Positions 23,148 through 34,939 of a DNA stretch of 64,000 bases are shown one piece after another. How positions within the stretch are numbered: position 1 is the first letter of the stretch; each line of letters opens with the position of its first letter. Made by a program: the position numbers and the translations under genes. Source of the stretch: Tubulanus polymorphus (taxonomy: Eukaryota; Nemertea; Palaeonemertea; Tubulaniformes; Tubulanidae). The stretch spans positions 21,395,110 to 21,459,109 of the forward strand of contig NC_134030.1 of the NCBI RefSeq assembly GCF_964204645.1, read 5' to 3'. The notes under the pieces are model-generated. The model was not told where the DNA came from. It did not search any database and saw nothing but the letters and a program-made list of their open reading frames with translations.

Positions 23148-25231
23148 TCATCAATGTTTTCACTAAGTAGCAGGATTTTTGCTGTGCTTTGAATGGGGCC
23201 ACAGTAAAATGTTTTGAACAACGATGAATGATGCTCTTGGTGCTCATTCACCCATCAGGAGACAGTACCGAAGTAGGTTGTGTCTATTAATACCGATGCA
23301 TCATCTCCCCGCCCCCGACAACTTCTTCAGATAGAAATCTGTTTCTGTCTGATATGTTAAGAAATGGTGACCCAGATGGTGATAGGACAGTACAGGGGCG
23401 ATGTTGGGGTAGGGTAATGCGATTCAGAGATAGTGGTCCGGTCCAGAGTTGGAGTTGGGAAACAGTACGAGCCCGTGTAGAAAGCCCGTCGTTTTGAGTA
23501 CACGGGTATTTTTGAAATGAGTCCCTCTCACAATATGTACTGAAAATACTCACATATGTATTTTCTCTAGTTGAACTAGTGTTTTGATCTGCATTCATTT
23601 AAATGACTCTTCACTGACGAATACAATCCTGTGTATAATAAGCCGGTCCTTTTGAATGCGCGGCTCATTTACAAAATATAGGTACGCAAAATTCTGATAC
23701 GCATTTATCTTGGAAATATTTCGGCATGTCCTTTATATAACAGGATAGAACTCATCGGAGTGATTTCGACTTGGGTGTGAATACTTCAAGGGTTTATATA
23801 TCAGTAGTATCGTACCTAGCCTTACCTCCTTCCCTACCTCCTTCCCGCGCTGACTATTCCAAAATCTCTATATGAGATACATCGAGAATGATGCTATTGA
23901 AGATCGAATTCATCGATTCATTTAGGAATTGAAACTTGTTTCATGGAACAAATGGTGCTGCAAATAAACGATATCATCGAACAATGATATGATTCTGATT
24001 GACTATAGTGAACTGCTGCCCTACTGCTGGTTTTGAAAGCACTGATTGAGATGGATTTAAACCCAGTTCAATTACTATATTTCCTATATATACACTTACT
24101 GCCGGGTGCTACTGATACAGAGCTATGAGAAAGAGAGAGAGAGAGAGAAAAAGCCATAAGAAAAAGAAAGAACATGAAAAGAGTGGGGTCTGAGAGCAAT
24201 TCGAAGGTTTAGTGTCCTGCACGCTTAGAGGGCGGGCAGGGGTCTATTCCTACCTCGACTCGAGAAAGGTGAGCTTAAAGCCACCAAGCACAAAAGTGGG
24301 GTCTGAAGGGAAGTCCACTTCTGGTTTAGAGAGCGGGCAGTGGTCTATACCTACCTCACGTGCTTAAAAATGTTCGCAAAAATGGCAAATAAGAAAATGT
24401 GTGAGAGTGAGAGTGAGAGAGAGGCTGAGTTCTGAGTTTCATGTATCACTGGGCGTAACGTGATAAATATAAGAGAAATAATTCACAGAAAATCTTCAAT
24501 AATTTTATTGTGGGTTCACAGTCTATTTCTCATCAGTTTGCTATTTGTAAAGCTTGTAGTCGGTTATAAAAACTATTCAGATATTTGTGCAATCAGAAGA
24601 TTTTGCCGTCATTTGCTTCATGAAGCATTCAATTGTTAAAATGAATCACGCGACACACATGTCAAATAATGTTACTGATTTGTCATTGATGGTGTTGTAA
24701 TATTCGATATCTTGCGGGTATCGTCTCCCAGTATTTCACATGGAATTGAGGAGTAGTTTGAGTGAATGGGAGGCTTTAAAAAAAATATCTCACTTGTTCC
24801 ATTAGATTTAGTTTGACATCATCTGATTACTTTTCAACCAGTAGTTTATTGTAGGTTTGTCGGGAATTGTAAATAGGCTTAAGATTTTCAAGTCGTTCAC
24901 CAACGAGGTTTTAGACGTCACATCCATAGCTCCTTCCACAACTCGTGAATTCATTTTTACCCAATGATGCTATTTATCATGAAATACGTTAGTTTAAGTA
25001 GATAGTTTGGTAGATCGAAACTGGCTAATTTGACTCAACAGCCATTAGTGAAAAATAGAAATTGTTCTGAATAGAAAGGATAAGTAAGCATTGATATATC
25101 TAAAGGGAGCGGCCTGGAGGCGGCTGAGAGACGGACCGACCCCGTCAATCACTCATCACACCCTGTACCGTCCTAGCTCCACCCCTTATATCACATCACG
25201 TACCTCCTAACATTCCACAGACACCACCCCC
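23148..25231. other. Spacer of the large inverted repeat
   Basis: A GA-rich microsatellite lies near 24128-24150. A direct repeat of about 60 bp around GTGGGGTCTGA is at about 24184 and 24295. A 103-aa minus-strand frame at 23287-23598 has no recognisable domain. No gene called. Confidence 0.45.
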
Positions 25232-26158
25232 GACCTCACCCTCACCTCAACAACACCAAACATCCTGACCCCGCATCACCCAAACTTACACTTTCGTATT
25301 AATCTAATCAGGCCTTTCCCTATCCTTAAAACTTTACATACCCCACCCCCAACCTTACACATACCATACCAGCATCACACCTGTACCGCCCTCTACCAGC
25401 AACCTTTCTCCGTTATCATACACCTCCCTAACTATACATCGTACACTACCACATACACCCACCCCAAACAGTTCTATATTAAACTGATCATCTAATCCAG
25501 CCTTATCAAACAACCCTGCATCATCCAACCTGACCTTACCTTATCACAATGTCCTATCCTCCCCTAACGTGTCAACTCCCATACCCTGTCTCATTCCATA
25601 CCCAAGCGCCATACTCCTCATTCCCTCTATGATTAGATGAGTAGAAATGTTACGATGTTGTAGTTACACGGATGAGAATGATTCTTATCGCTAATGAAGA
25701 TGAGAGAACAAACATTCCTCAAACTGAGGAGGAATAAGTGAACAAATGACTGCAGTGTTACACAGTCAGTGTTACATGTACATCAGTTATATCTCTATTA
25801 GACTGAACCAATGAGTGAAACTTCTACAGTTACAATCTGACACAAATCAAACTGCGTCAGAAAACATTTTTCAACTTTCTATTTTTCTATCACTTTGGTT
25901 TCAGATGTGCTTCATACGTATTCATATAGAATGTGTTATCATTATTTCAGTTGTTACGATTAGGTTGATTCAGTGGTCGCTGTAAGGAACTCTGATCTAT
26001 AGCTGTGTGTGAAGTGAGCTGAAGATGGATACAGATACTTGCTGGAGACAAATTCAATAATCATTATAATCATTCGACATTTTGGTTTTTAGTCTGTTAG
26101 GAAATAAACTGAATTCTGGTCCTGAACATCTTCAACTCCTCAATCAATAAGTGGTAAT
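25232..26158 (-). repeat. Right arm of a large inverted repeat
   Basis: Complement of 21794-23147 without the two inserted elements; correspondingly C/A-rich on the plus strand. The outer half (25620-26158) is much better conserved than the inner half. Confidence 0.85.
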
Positions 26159-26215
26159 TTCAACAGTTTATTTCATGAATATGATAAATTGAAGAATCTG
26201 TTATTTTTATTTCAG

Positions 26216-26287
26216 TGTCAATCATTGCTAGGGAGTTGTAGAATCTGATATAGAACTGATTTTCACAGTCAGCTGCAGACATTACTG
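26216..26287 (+). other. 72-nt non-coding exon-like unit (four copies)
   Basis: Preceded by a pyrimidine tract and TTTCAG and followed by GTATGTA, as an internal exon would be. Further copies are at 26508-26579, 27743-27814 and 29431-29502, all 72 nt with both splice-like borders kept. All three forward frames contain a stop, so any transcript would be non-coding or UTR. Confidence 0.4.
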
Positions 26288-26602
26288 GTATGTATTACTT
26301 GTGTATGGATACAATTTCAATAAAATAATATTCATCCTAATCATCATTATCATCATTATCATCATCTAGTTCTGCCTCATCAGCAGCAGTGTGCGTCCTG
26401 AGGAAGCAGTAAGTGGTATGTACACGAAGACATAATTTCAACAATTTATTTCATAATTTCCTGCAATGAAATTTTATAAATTGAAGAATCTGTAATTATC
26501 ATTTCAGTGTCAATCATTGCTGAGGAGTTGTAGAATCTGATATAGAACTGATTTTCACAGTCAGCTGCAGACATTACTGGTATGTAATACATGTTTATGG
26601 AT

Positions 26603-26931
26603 ACAATAGAATAATATAATAATATGTGTCTTATATAGCGCTAAATCCAGCCAGGCTGCTTTGAGCGCTTTATATTTTTCGGTATTATTACCCCGGCCAA
26701 TTTTATACTCTAACATGTATCAGTCATCTCTCCGTGGGGAGAAGTATCACCGAGCTGCTAACAAACGCTCAGGAGTCATCTATCAGGCCAGGTACCCATT
26801 TACTCCTGGGTGGAGAGAGGCAATGAGGATAAGTGTCTTGCCCGAAGACACTACGGCAATGTACGGGGTTCGAACCCACGACCTGGCTTCCCAGAGCCGA
26901 ACGCTCTAACCGCTCGGCCACACCGCTCCCT
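26603..26931 (-). mobile_element. tRNA-derived SINE, copy 1
   Basis: Read on the minus strand, 26931-26864 is a tRNA-Leu/Ser-like head with A-box GTGGCCGAGCGGTTAGAGCG and B-box GGTTCGAACCCC. A body follows and ends in the region of TATATAGCGC. A second copy is at 27853-28582. Short plus-strand frames through it are not genes. Confidence 0.82.
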
Positions 26932-26949
26932 CATTCATATTAATTCATC

Positions 26950-27075
26950 CTCATCATCATTATCATCTAGTTCTGCCTTCTCAGTAGCGGTGTGCATCCT
27001 GAGGAGGCAATCAGTCCTCCTGCAATCACAGATTGCCCGTTCTTGTGCTGCCACTCTCGAGGAGGTCAGGTGACA
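26950..27075 (-). other. Conserved acidic-tail frame, possible last exon
   Basis: On the minus strand the segment reads ERAICDCRRTDCLLRMHTAT, then an Asp/Glu-rich tail and a stop. The same frame is open in copies near 28600-28735 and 35710-35815, with a synonymous Arg change and an EK/DE change. This may be a relic of a coding exon or chance over a CAT repeat. No domain recognised. Confidence 0.25.
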
Positions 27076-27225
27076 TTGGGTCTTACTTAGTTCAACTCAG
27101 TATTCGTTCTCAGGTGGGCTCTTTAGTTGTGGTTGGAGGTTGGAGCGTCGTCTTACCGGACTAGATTGCCTCCTAACCAGCTGGTATCGGTAATGATTAC
27201 CTGTTTTGTTTTAACCTGTTAGGAG

Positions 27226-27385
27226 ATGACCAATTACCAGAAGAAGACCAGAGATGATCAATTACCAGCAGAAGACCCCGGATTGACAATTACCAGAAGA
27301 CCAGATATCGCCAATTACCAAGAGACCAGGGATTGCCAATTACCAACTACATGGGATGATCAGATGGCCAGAAATGACATTTTAC
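27226..27385 (+). repeat. GACCAATTACCAGAAGACC minisatellite
   Basis: Irregular 24-33-bp units; further copies at 28880-29055 and 36548-36755 in the other segment copies. Each array follows TTGTTTTAACCTGTTAG, which looks like a 3' splice site, but the frames break within two or three units. Confidence 0.75.
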
Positions 27386-28080
27386 AACTTTCTTTTTTTC
27401 TATCACTTTGGTTTCAGATGTGCTTCATACGTATTCATATAGAATGTGTTATCATTATTTCAGTTGTTACGATTAGGTTGATTCAGTGGTCGCTGTAAGG
27501 AACTCTGATCTACAGCTGTGTGTGAAGTGAGCTGAAGATGGATACAGATACTTGCTGGAAACAAATTCAATAATCGTTATAATCATTCAACATTTTGGTT
27601 TTTAGTCTGTTAGGAGATAAACTGAATTCTGGTCCTGAACATCTTCAACTCCTCCATCAATAAGTGGTAATTTCAACAATTTATTTCATAATTTCCTGCA
27701 ATAGAATTCGATAAATTGAAGAATCTGTTATTTTCATTTCAGTGTCAATCATTGCTGAGGAGTTGTAGAATCTGATATAGAACTGATTTTCACAGTCAGC
27801 TGCAGACATTACTGGTATGTAATACATGTTTATGGATACAATAGAATAATATAATAATATGTGTCTTATATAGCGCTAAATCCAGCCAGGCTGCTCAGAG
27901 CGCTTTACATTTTTCGGTATTATTACCCTGGCCAATTTTATACTCTAACATGTATCAGTCATCTCTCCCTGGGGAGAAGTAACACCGAGCTGCTAACAAA
28001 CGCTCAGGAGTCATCTATCAGGCCAGGTACCCATTTACTCCTTGGTGGAGAGAGGCAATGAGGATTAGTGTCTTGCCCGA

Positions 28081-28493
28081 GGCACGGGCACTTGAATATG
28101 GGCTTTGATAATGGATAAATATTTATTAATTCACCAGCGATATGTTGTTCCTACTTCGATAATCCGCCATGTTTTATAATATTTTACCCATGATGCAACG
28201 CGCGCCCGTCGTTTAACTATACTATACAGAAAGGCTGGAAGATTTTAAATGGCAACAAAATTGATTTTTGAAAATTCGCGATGATTCGAGATTTAAGCAT
28301 TACGGAGATAGGTGCGTTTCCAGCCTTTCTGTATAGTATAGTTAGACGAGGGATGCGCATTGGATCATGGGTGAAACAGTTGCATCATGGATAATTAAGA
28401 TGGCAACCCCGGTGGTGTTTTATCGTAGATTACGATAAATTTTATCATTTATAACACCAACAAGGTCAAAGCCCATATTCAAGTGCCTGTGCC
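28081..28493. mobile_element. MITE inserted in a SINE, 413 bp
   Basis: Terminal inverted repeats GGCACGGGCACTTGAATATG and CATATTCAAGTGCCTGTGCC. SINE copy 1 supplies the empty site. A second foldback is nested inside at 28213-28345 (TTTAACTATACTATACAG facing CTGTATAGTATAGTTA). No open frame of note. Confidence 0.85.
28213..28345. mobile_element. Inner foldback nested in the 28-kb MITE
   Basis: Inverted arms AACTATACTATACAGAAAGG and CCTTTCTGTATAGTATAGTT around a 75-bp loop. It is either a third-level insertion or the original core of the surrounding element. Confidence 0.7.
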
Positions 28494-29513
28494 CGTGGAC
28501 ACTACGGCAATGTACGGGGTTCGAACCCACGACCTGGCTTCCCAGAGCCGAACGCTCTAACCGCTCGGCCACAACCGCTCCCTCATTCATCATCATCATT
28601 ATCATCGTCATCATTATCATCTAGTTCTGCCTCATCAGTAGCGGTGTGCATTCTGAGGAGGCAATCAGTCCTCCTGCAATCACAGATTGCCCGTTCTTGT
28701 GCTGCCACTCTCAAGGAGGTCAGGTGACATTGGGTCTTACTTTAGTGCAACTGAGTATTCGTTTCTCAGGTGGGCTCTTTGGTTGCTGTTGGAGGTTGGA
28801 GCGTTGTCTTACCGGACTAGATTGCCTACTAACCAGCTGGTATCGGTAATGATTACCTGTTTTGTTTTAACCTGTTAGGAGATGACCAATTACCAGCAGA
28901 AGACCCCGGATCGACAATTACCAGAAGACCATGGATCGACAATTACCAGAAGACCAGATATCGCCAATTACCAGAAGAAGACCACGGATCGACAATTACC
29001 AGAAGACCAGATATCGCCAATTACCAACTACATGGGATGATCAATTGCCAGATGACCAGAAATGACATTTTACAACTTTCTCATTTTCTATCACTTTGGT
29101 TTCAGATGTGCTTCATACGTATTCATATAGAATGTGTTATCATTATTTCAGTTGTAATGATTAGGTTGATTCAGTGGTCGCTGTAAGGAACTCTGATCTA
29201 TAGCTGTGTGTGAAGTGAGCTGAAGATGGATACAGATACTTGCTGGAGATAAATTCAATAATCGTTATAATCATTCGACATTTTGGTTTTTAGTCTATTA
29301 GGAGATAAACTGAATTCTGGTCCTGAACATCTTCAACTCCTCCATCAATAAGTGGTAATTTCAACAATTTATTTCATAATTTCCTGCAATAGAATTCGAT
29401 AAATTGAGGAATCTGTTATTTTCATTTCAGTGTCAATCATTGCTGGGGAGTTGTAGAATCTGATATAGAACTGATTTTCACAGTCAGCTGCAGACATTAC
29501 TGGTATGTAATAC

Positions 29514-29660
29514 ATATTTCCGTCGAGTACTGTACCCTTTCCTATGGTTTTTGCCAATATTTTCTAAATTTGGATTGATCGCCAATGGTTTTTCTATACG
29601 ACCCAGCCCTGCCGTATTGCATTTAGCCACCGGCGAAATCCGCCATCTTTTTTTTTGGCG
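29514..29660 (+). repeat. DIRS left terminal inverted repeat
   Basis: Starts ATATTTCCGTCGAGTAC and contains CCCTTTCCTATGGTTTTTGC. About 130 bp match the complement of 35350-35470. The outermost bases match the first half of the internal complementary region. Confidence 0.9.
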
Positions 29661-29851
29661 TTCTCGCAGTAGAACGCGTTGGATTTTTTCGCCGTAAAAA
29701 TCTGGGAATTAGGATATTAGGTAGTTTTCACTCTCATAACGGTGAGTCCGTTCGGTTTGGGGGTTATCCCTGGTTTCTATATTTCCGTAAGAATTTTATT
29801 TACAAATATAATTCGATTGAATTGAATTGATTTGATTTGTAACAGGTAATT

Positions 29852-32096
29852 ATGCCACCCCCTCCTAAGGGTCAACATCGTGGCGGGGAGGGATGCGGGC
29901 ATTTGTTTGGCGCCTGGGACAACCACGATTCGTGTGCGTCGTGCAGGCGCAAATCCGGTCAAATATGTGCAAGAAGCAATCCTTGCAAGATTTGCGAGGG
30001 GTGGTCCGAGGACCTTTGGCTTCGGGCCGATAAGGCTCTTAAACTAAGAGATCGTCGTCGAGTTAGCAGGGATTCGTCGGTTTCGGCCGACGTGCCAACC
30101 GACGTTTCTAATCCTGTTTCTTATCGTAAAGCGGAGCGGTCGCCGGTCGTTCAGGTACGATCGGCTTCCCAACTCCGTTCACCGGGGAGGAACGCTGGTT
30201 CACCGGCACCGGTCTCTGGTCATTCACCGGTCTCTGGTCGTTCACCGGTTAGGCCAGTTCGGCCGGTTCAGACTACATGTTCAGAACCGAGCGCGCGCCG
30301 CGGTAGTTGGGAACGGCCCGCACCGGTTCGGTCGGTACCGGTCCGGTCCGGGTCGGGCATCGGTCCGGTTCGGGCACCGGTCCGGTCCGGTCCAGACGTC
30401 GTCAAAACATCTGGTACGTTCATCGTCTGATTCTGATCGTCGCTCCGGGGATAGAGCTCGCTCTCCCACTAGATTTAGACGCCGTGAGCGTAATAAACGA
30501 GCAAGATCTCCTTCTCGCAGATCAAGGTTTGATCGCTAGAGGGACTACGATCGTTATTGTCGGAAGTTTCGCCGTCGGTCTTCTCATCGTTCGTCGATGT
30601 CGGTTAGCGATGAAAGCAATTCTTCTAGTAGGTCGTGATCCCGTTCGAGGGACCGTCACCGAAGTCGGCATGATCGTCGGGACACTGGAAAATACCTGAC
30701 TCGGAAGGATTTCCATGTATTTGAAGAGAAAATTTTAAACTTGTTATCTTCGTCGCAACAAGTCGCTGCAACCTCGACAACAGGTAAGCCTATTCCTGAT
30801 TGTCCGGTTAGAAGTTCGCCAGCCCACTCAGTTCTTCGGAATTCTGACTCTGAATTCCTGGATGCTGCGATAGGGTCTGATTTCAATGAGGATCCAATCC
30901 GGTCCCAGAAGCGGCAATTCCTTCTGGGGTTGTTCCTGTCGCGAGCAATTGTGGGTTGCCCCAGACGATGGGGGCTTCCCTGGCTCGCAATGTATCTCCG
31001 TCCCGTTCAGTTTTATCCTAACCAGCGGGGGACATGCCATTTAGAGCGATGATAAGTGAGTTCTTTGTCAAGCACGGGGCAACTCGCGCTAAGCCCACAG
31101 CAGCTCCTCTGGTCGGTGAGTCAATGGAAGCTTATCGCCCTCCGGACTCCGATCTTAACGTTTTACGGGAATCGTCAGCGGTTTCGAGAGAATGGGCTCG
31201 ATTGGATACGCAATTATGGGGTGAATGTCGGCCTGGAACATTTTCATTTCCCCCTCCAGAACGGGGTATGAAATCTGGGAAATATTTTAGTTCAACCGAT
31301 CCACCTATAGGCGCATTTCGCTCGGCGTATTACGCAACTCCAGGTGCTGTGGATCACAGTCATAACTGCCTGGATGCTGATTATACTTGGATCAGCCCGG
31401 ATACTGTTACAGCAAAGTCGGGTATTCGTTTGCCTAAGTCCGGTTTGGTGGCCATGACGTCAATCCTGGACAATCTTACCAGGGTTGGTTCGTTTCAAGA
31501 TATGGCACTTGAGGTGTTGACGGGTGAGCTCCGCGAGACTTACGCCGCCGATCATGCGGGCTCCGACCCAGAGTCAGTTGCCCTAAAACTGGAGGGAATG
31601 GACCGGATTATCCAATCTTTGGCTCGGTCTGTTCTCGCATGTAATTCCGTTGTCGGTTCGGGGTCAGGCTAATCTTGTGTTAGCCTCCCGTCAGTCAGTG
31701 ATGGACTCCAGTTCCAAAGCTCGTCTACTGGATATGGTGTCCAATGCTTTGCTGAGAGCCCCATTGGGGACGTCTTCACGTCTCCTCTCCCGTTGGTGCG
31801 CTCCGGTTTCCGCAGAGCTGAGGAAGATTCGGGAGGTTCAGGCCAAGTCCAACCCCCGAACTCCGTGGAAAAAGCGTTCTGGTCCGACGCCAGCGGCGCA
31901 AGGTTCGGCACGGACGCAAACAGGACCATCTCAAACTTCAGCGCTTTCTCAGGCGGCTTCGGATGCCGGTTGGAGAACTAGCGCGCAACTTCAACAATCG
32001 TGTCCAGCCTCGTCCGGTCGTAACAGTTCCGGTTCGTATCGAGGCAAGGGGAAGGCTCCAAAAAGGGGCTCTTCCTTTCGGAAAAACTCGAAATGA
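29852..32096 (+). pseudogene. DIRS Gag-like region, frame-disrupted
   Basis: Starts MPPPPKGQHRGGEG with a Cys/His-rich N-terminus (CGHLFGAWDNHDSCASC, then C-x5-C-x2-C) of the kind seen in DIRS ORF1. From about residue 100 it turns into Pro/Val/Arg/Ser-rich degenerate repeats coded by a GC-rich CACCGGT/GGTCCGG minisatellite. The frame changes after 30430. Structured Gag sequence is found at 31034-31672 and again in another phase at 31650-32096, which ends in a basic Ser/Gly/Lys-rich tail. At least two or three indels therefore separate the parts. I infer a structural RNA-binding protein role from family knowledge. Confidence 0.8.
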
Positions 32097-32099
32097 ATT

Positions 32100-34037
32100 C
32101 TTGGGACCAGTGGGAGGTTGTCTGCAGCAGGCAGCAACCCACTGGTCCGACCTTTTTGGAGACGGTTGGCCCTCCCGGGTCGTCTCTCGTGGCTACCGTC
32201 TCCGTTTCCTAAGGCGGCCGCGCCTGATGAGGTCACCTCACGACATGCGGCCCAAACTAGGTCAGGAGGCCTTAATCTCTCCGGAATTGGCCGAGAAGGG
32301 AGCGATAGAACCAGTTTGCAACGAAACTTCTCCCGGCTGGTTTTCTCGAATATTCATGGTACCAAAGGCCACAGGGGGTCAACGGACAGTGATAGATCTG
32401 TCATCCCTCAATCAGCACCTAGACATTCCAAGGTTCCGGATGATCAAGCCCAAGGACGTGATTCAAGGGCTCCGTCCGGGTCAATGGGCGGCTTCATTGG
32501 ACCTGAAAGATGCTTACTTTCAGGTTCCAATTCACCCAAAATCTCGGCGATTTCTCAGGATAAAGTGGAAAGGCCGCCAGTTCCAATTCAGGTCTCTTCC
32601 ATTTGGCCTCAGTACGGCCCCGTGGGTTTTCATCAAGTTGCTCAAGTCAGTTCAGAAGGTACTTCAGTCAAGGGGTGTTCGACTGTTCGTTTACCTCGAC
32701 GACTGGTTAATAGTTGCGAATTCGGCTCAGGAATGTCGGGAGGCAATGACCTCAGTCTGGACTTAGTCCATCAGCTAGGGTTCCGCGTAAACAGGGAAAA
32801 ATCTCAGTTGACGCCGGCCCAACAGTTCGCTTATCTCGGCATGGACTTCGATCTCCGAATCGGCAAAGTCTTTCCGTCTATGGCTCGAGTAGCCAAACTT
32901 CAAGAAGCTGTAGCGGGAGTGTCCACAACCCCGAGAACAGCTCGTTACTGGTCACGGCTTCTAGGCTCCATCAGCTCCATGGGTCTGGTGGTGCCCTTAG
33001 GCCACCTCAGAAGCAGGCGCTTGCAACAATATTGGAAGGTCTTCTGGTCTCAGTCGAAGGGCAACTGGGAGGCCTTGATTCCCGTACCTCCAACCGATCT
33101 AAGTCCGGATCTTCAGTGGTGGGCGGCAACTACGAATCTTCGGCTCGGGGTGTCACTAGCCCCGTTAGAGGCTCCAGTTCGTGTATTCACGGATGCCAGT
33201 CACCAAGGATGGGGGGCACATCTGGAGAACCGAGTCAAAGCCGGGAGATGGTCTCGCTACGAGGCCACCAACCACATAAATTTCCTAGAAATGCTGGCCG
33301 TGTGGAAGGCCCTGAAGTTCTTTCACAGGAGAGTGGAGGGCCACCACGTTTGGTTAGCCACAGACAATTCAACAGTGAGGGCTTACCTTCAGAACCAAGG
33401 GGGCACTCACTCAGAAACCCTCGCAGGTCTGTCGACCAAAATTCTTCTTTGGTGCCAGACAAAGGGCGTGTCCCTGACTGTGGCACATTTAGCAGGGAAA
33501 AGGAACGTGATGGCCGATGCTCTGTCTCTTCGAGGTCAGGCTATTGCGACAGAATGGGTTCTCCACCAAGAAGTAGCCGATCGGGTTCGGGGCATGTTTG
33601 GCAATCCGCTGCTGGATCTGTTTGCCACCCGGTTCAATCGGAGGTGTCCTCTGTTTGTGCCCACACCAGTCCTGCCGCGCTTACTGGATCAAATAAAGAG
33701 ATCAGTCAATTGCAACATAGTTCTGGTAGCACCATGTTGGCCGGCTCAGAAATGGTTCCTACCACTTCTCAACCTACTGTGCGACAACCCCAGGATTCTT
33801 CTGAATTTCCCATCGCTTCTGTCTCAGGGGAACTTTCGGCATCATCCAAACAGCCAGTGGTTAAATCTGCTCGCCTGGCCATTGTCCAGCGATCCTTGTC
33901 AGCTTCAGGCTTTTCAGAACAGGCTGCCTCCTTTATCGCAGGATCTAAGCGGCCATCAACAAGTACCATTTACGATGCCAAATGGAGTGCGGAGTGGTGT
34001 GCTGCAGGGGAAATTGATCCATGCTCACCCTCTGTAG
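32100..34037 (+). pseudogene. DIRS reverse transcriptase / RNase H / methyltransferase, frame-disrupted
   Basis: Reverse transcriptase blocks are read in one frame to 32766: VPKATGGQRTVIDLSSLN, SLDLKDAYFQVPIHPKSRRF, FRSLPFGLSTAPWVF and the catalytic YLDDW at about 32690. A frame change of one base at about 32750-32766 moves the rest to the phase that runs to 34037. This holds RNase H (VFTDASHQGWGAHL near 33180, FLEMLAVWKAL, LATDNSTVRAYL, HLAGKRNVMADALS). It continues into a DAM-like methyltransferase remnant (DLFATRFNRRCPLFV near 33615, VLVAPCWPAQKWF near 33720). The segment between those two blocks is much shorter than is usual for DIRS elements, so the methyltransferase domain is internally deleted. 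Confidence 0.9.
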
Positions 34038-34939
34038 CTCAATTGGCAGATTTTTTACTGCACCTATTTGTAGTAAAAGGTTTGCAGGTCATAACTATTA
34101 ATGGTTACCGCTCCGCGATTTCTCATACATTGCGTGCTTCTGGATGGCCAAATGTAGCGGGGGATCATCGGATATCCCAGCTGGTTGCAGGGTTTTCTAT
34201 TTCCCGGCCTCGGGTACCAAGAACAGTTCCACCATGGGATCTGTCTGTAATTTTGAAGAAGTTAATGGAGGCTCCATTCGAACCTCTTTCGGCAGCGTCA
34301 TTTGCAAATTTGTCAAAAAAGACTTTATTTTTGCTGTTCTTGGCTTGCTCGGCCCGTCGCTCTGAGATTCATGCGCTTTCAGTCCGACAAGGTCATATTG
34401 TCTTTGGGCCAGGGAAGGAATTTGTTTCGCTGCGGCCTGCTTTGGAATTTTTGGCAAAGAACCAACGACCAGGCTCGGTTGGGCGTCAATGGCGAATTGA
34501 AGCCCTAAAACATCGAGTGGAACCTGGCATCCCGGACAGGACTTTATGTCCTGTGCGGGCGTTGTGTTTCTATTTAGATCGCTCTGCTTCACGGAGGGGT
34601 TCACGGGAGCGGTTATTTATTCCGCTGCTGGATCACCTAAAGGGTGATATTTCGCGGGACACAGTGGCCCGATGGGTCTCTTCACTGATCAAGGACATTT
34701 TATTGAAGGAGAATCTTTCCTCGGAGGGAGTGGTTTCTCATTAAGTGAGGTCTATGGCTACTCCCTGCGCAGCCTTTTCGGGTGCTCCGTTGGAGGAAGT
34801 CTGTCGGGCCGCCTTTTGGAATTCTCCATCGACATTCACGTCATTTTATTTACGGGATGTTTCAGGCCAGTTAGGCTCATTAGCTTCACTTGGTCCTGTT
34901 GTCATGGCTCGTTCTTTCCGATCGGACCCTTTAGTGTAG
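33800..34939 (+). pseudogene. DIRS tyrosine recombinase with in-frame stop
   Basis: An overlapping frame encodes the integrase-like recombinase that would insert the circular DNA. The N-terminal core-binding part includes STSTIYDAKWSAEWC and INGYRSAISHTL. The catalytic domain has the first arginine in ACSARRSEIHAL (near 34350) and ends with the nucleophile tyrosine in STFTSFYLRD (near 34850). The His-x-x-Arg box is at 34739-34750, but its second codon is TAA (34742-34744), with VRSMA following in the same frame. The protein would stop before the third catalytic arginine and the tyrosine. Translation of 33032-33800 in this phase is a shadow of the RNase H frame. Confidence 0.9.

Larger units (their letters stand above)
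27853..28582 (-). mobile_element. tRNA-derived SINE, copy 2, interrupted
   Basis: Same SINE as 26603-26931, split after CTTGCCCGA by the element at 28081-28493 and resuming at GGACACTACGG. The B-box GGTTCGAACCC and the A-box region are intact at 28515-28582. Confidence 0.85.

Noticed and set aside
26864-26931. Functional tRNA gene
   Set aside because: Recurs with the same long body at 27853-28582, so it is a SINE head; the anticodon arm was not convincing.
33032-33780. N-terminal half of a 570-aa frame ahead of the recombinase
   Set aside because: It is an out-of-phase reading of the RNase H region; recombinase-like sequence starts only near 33800.
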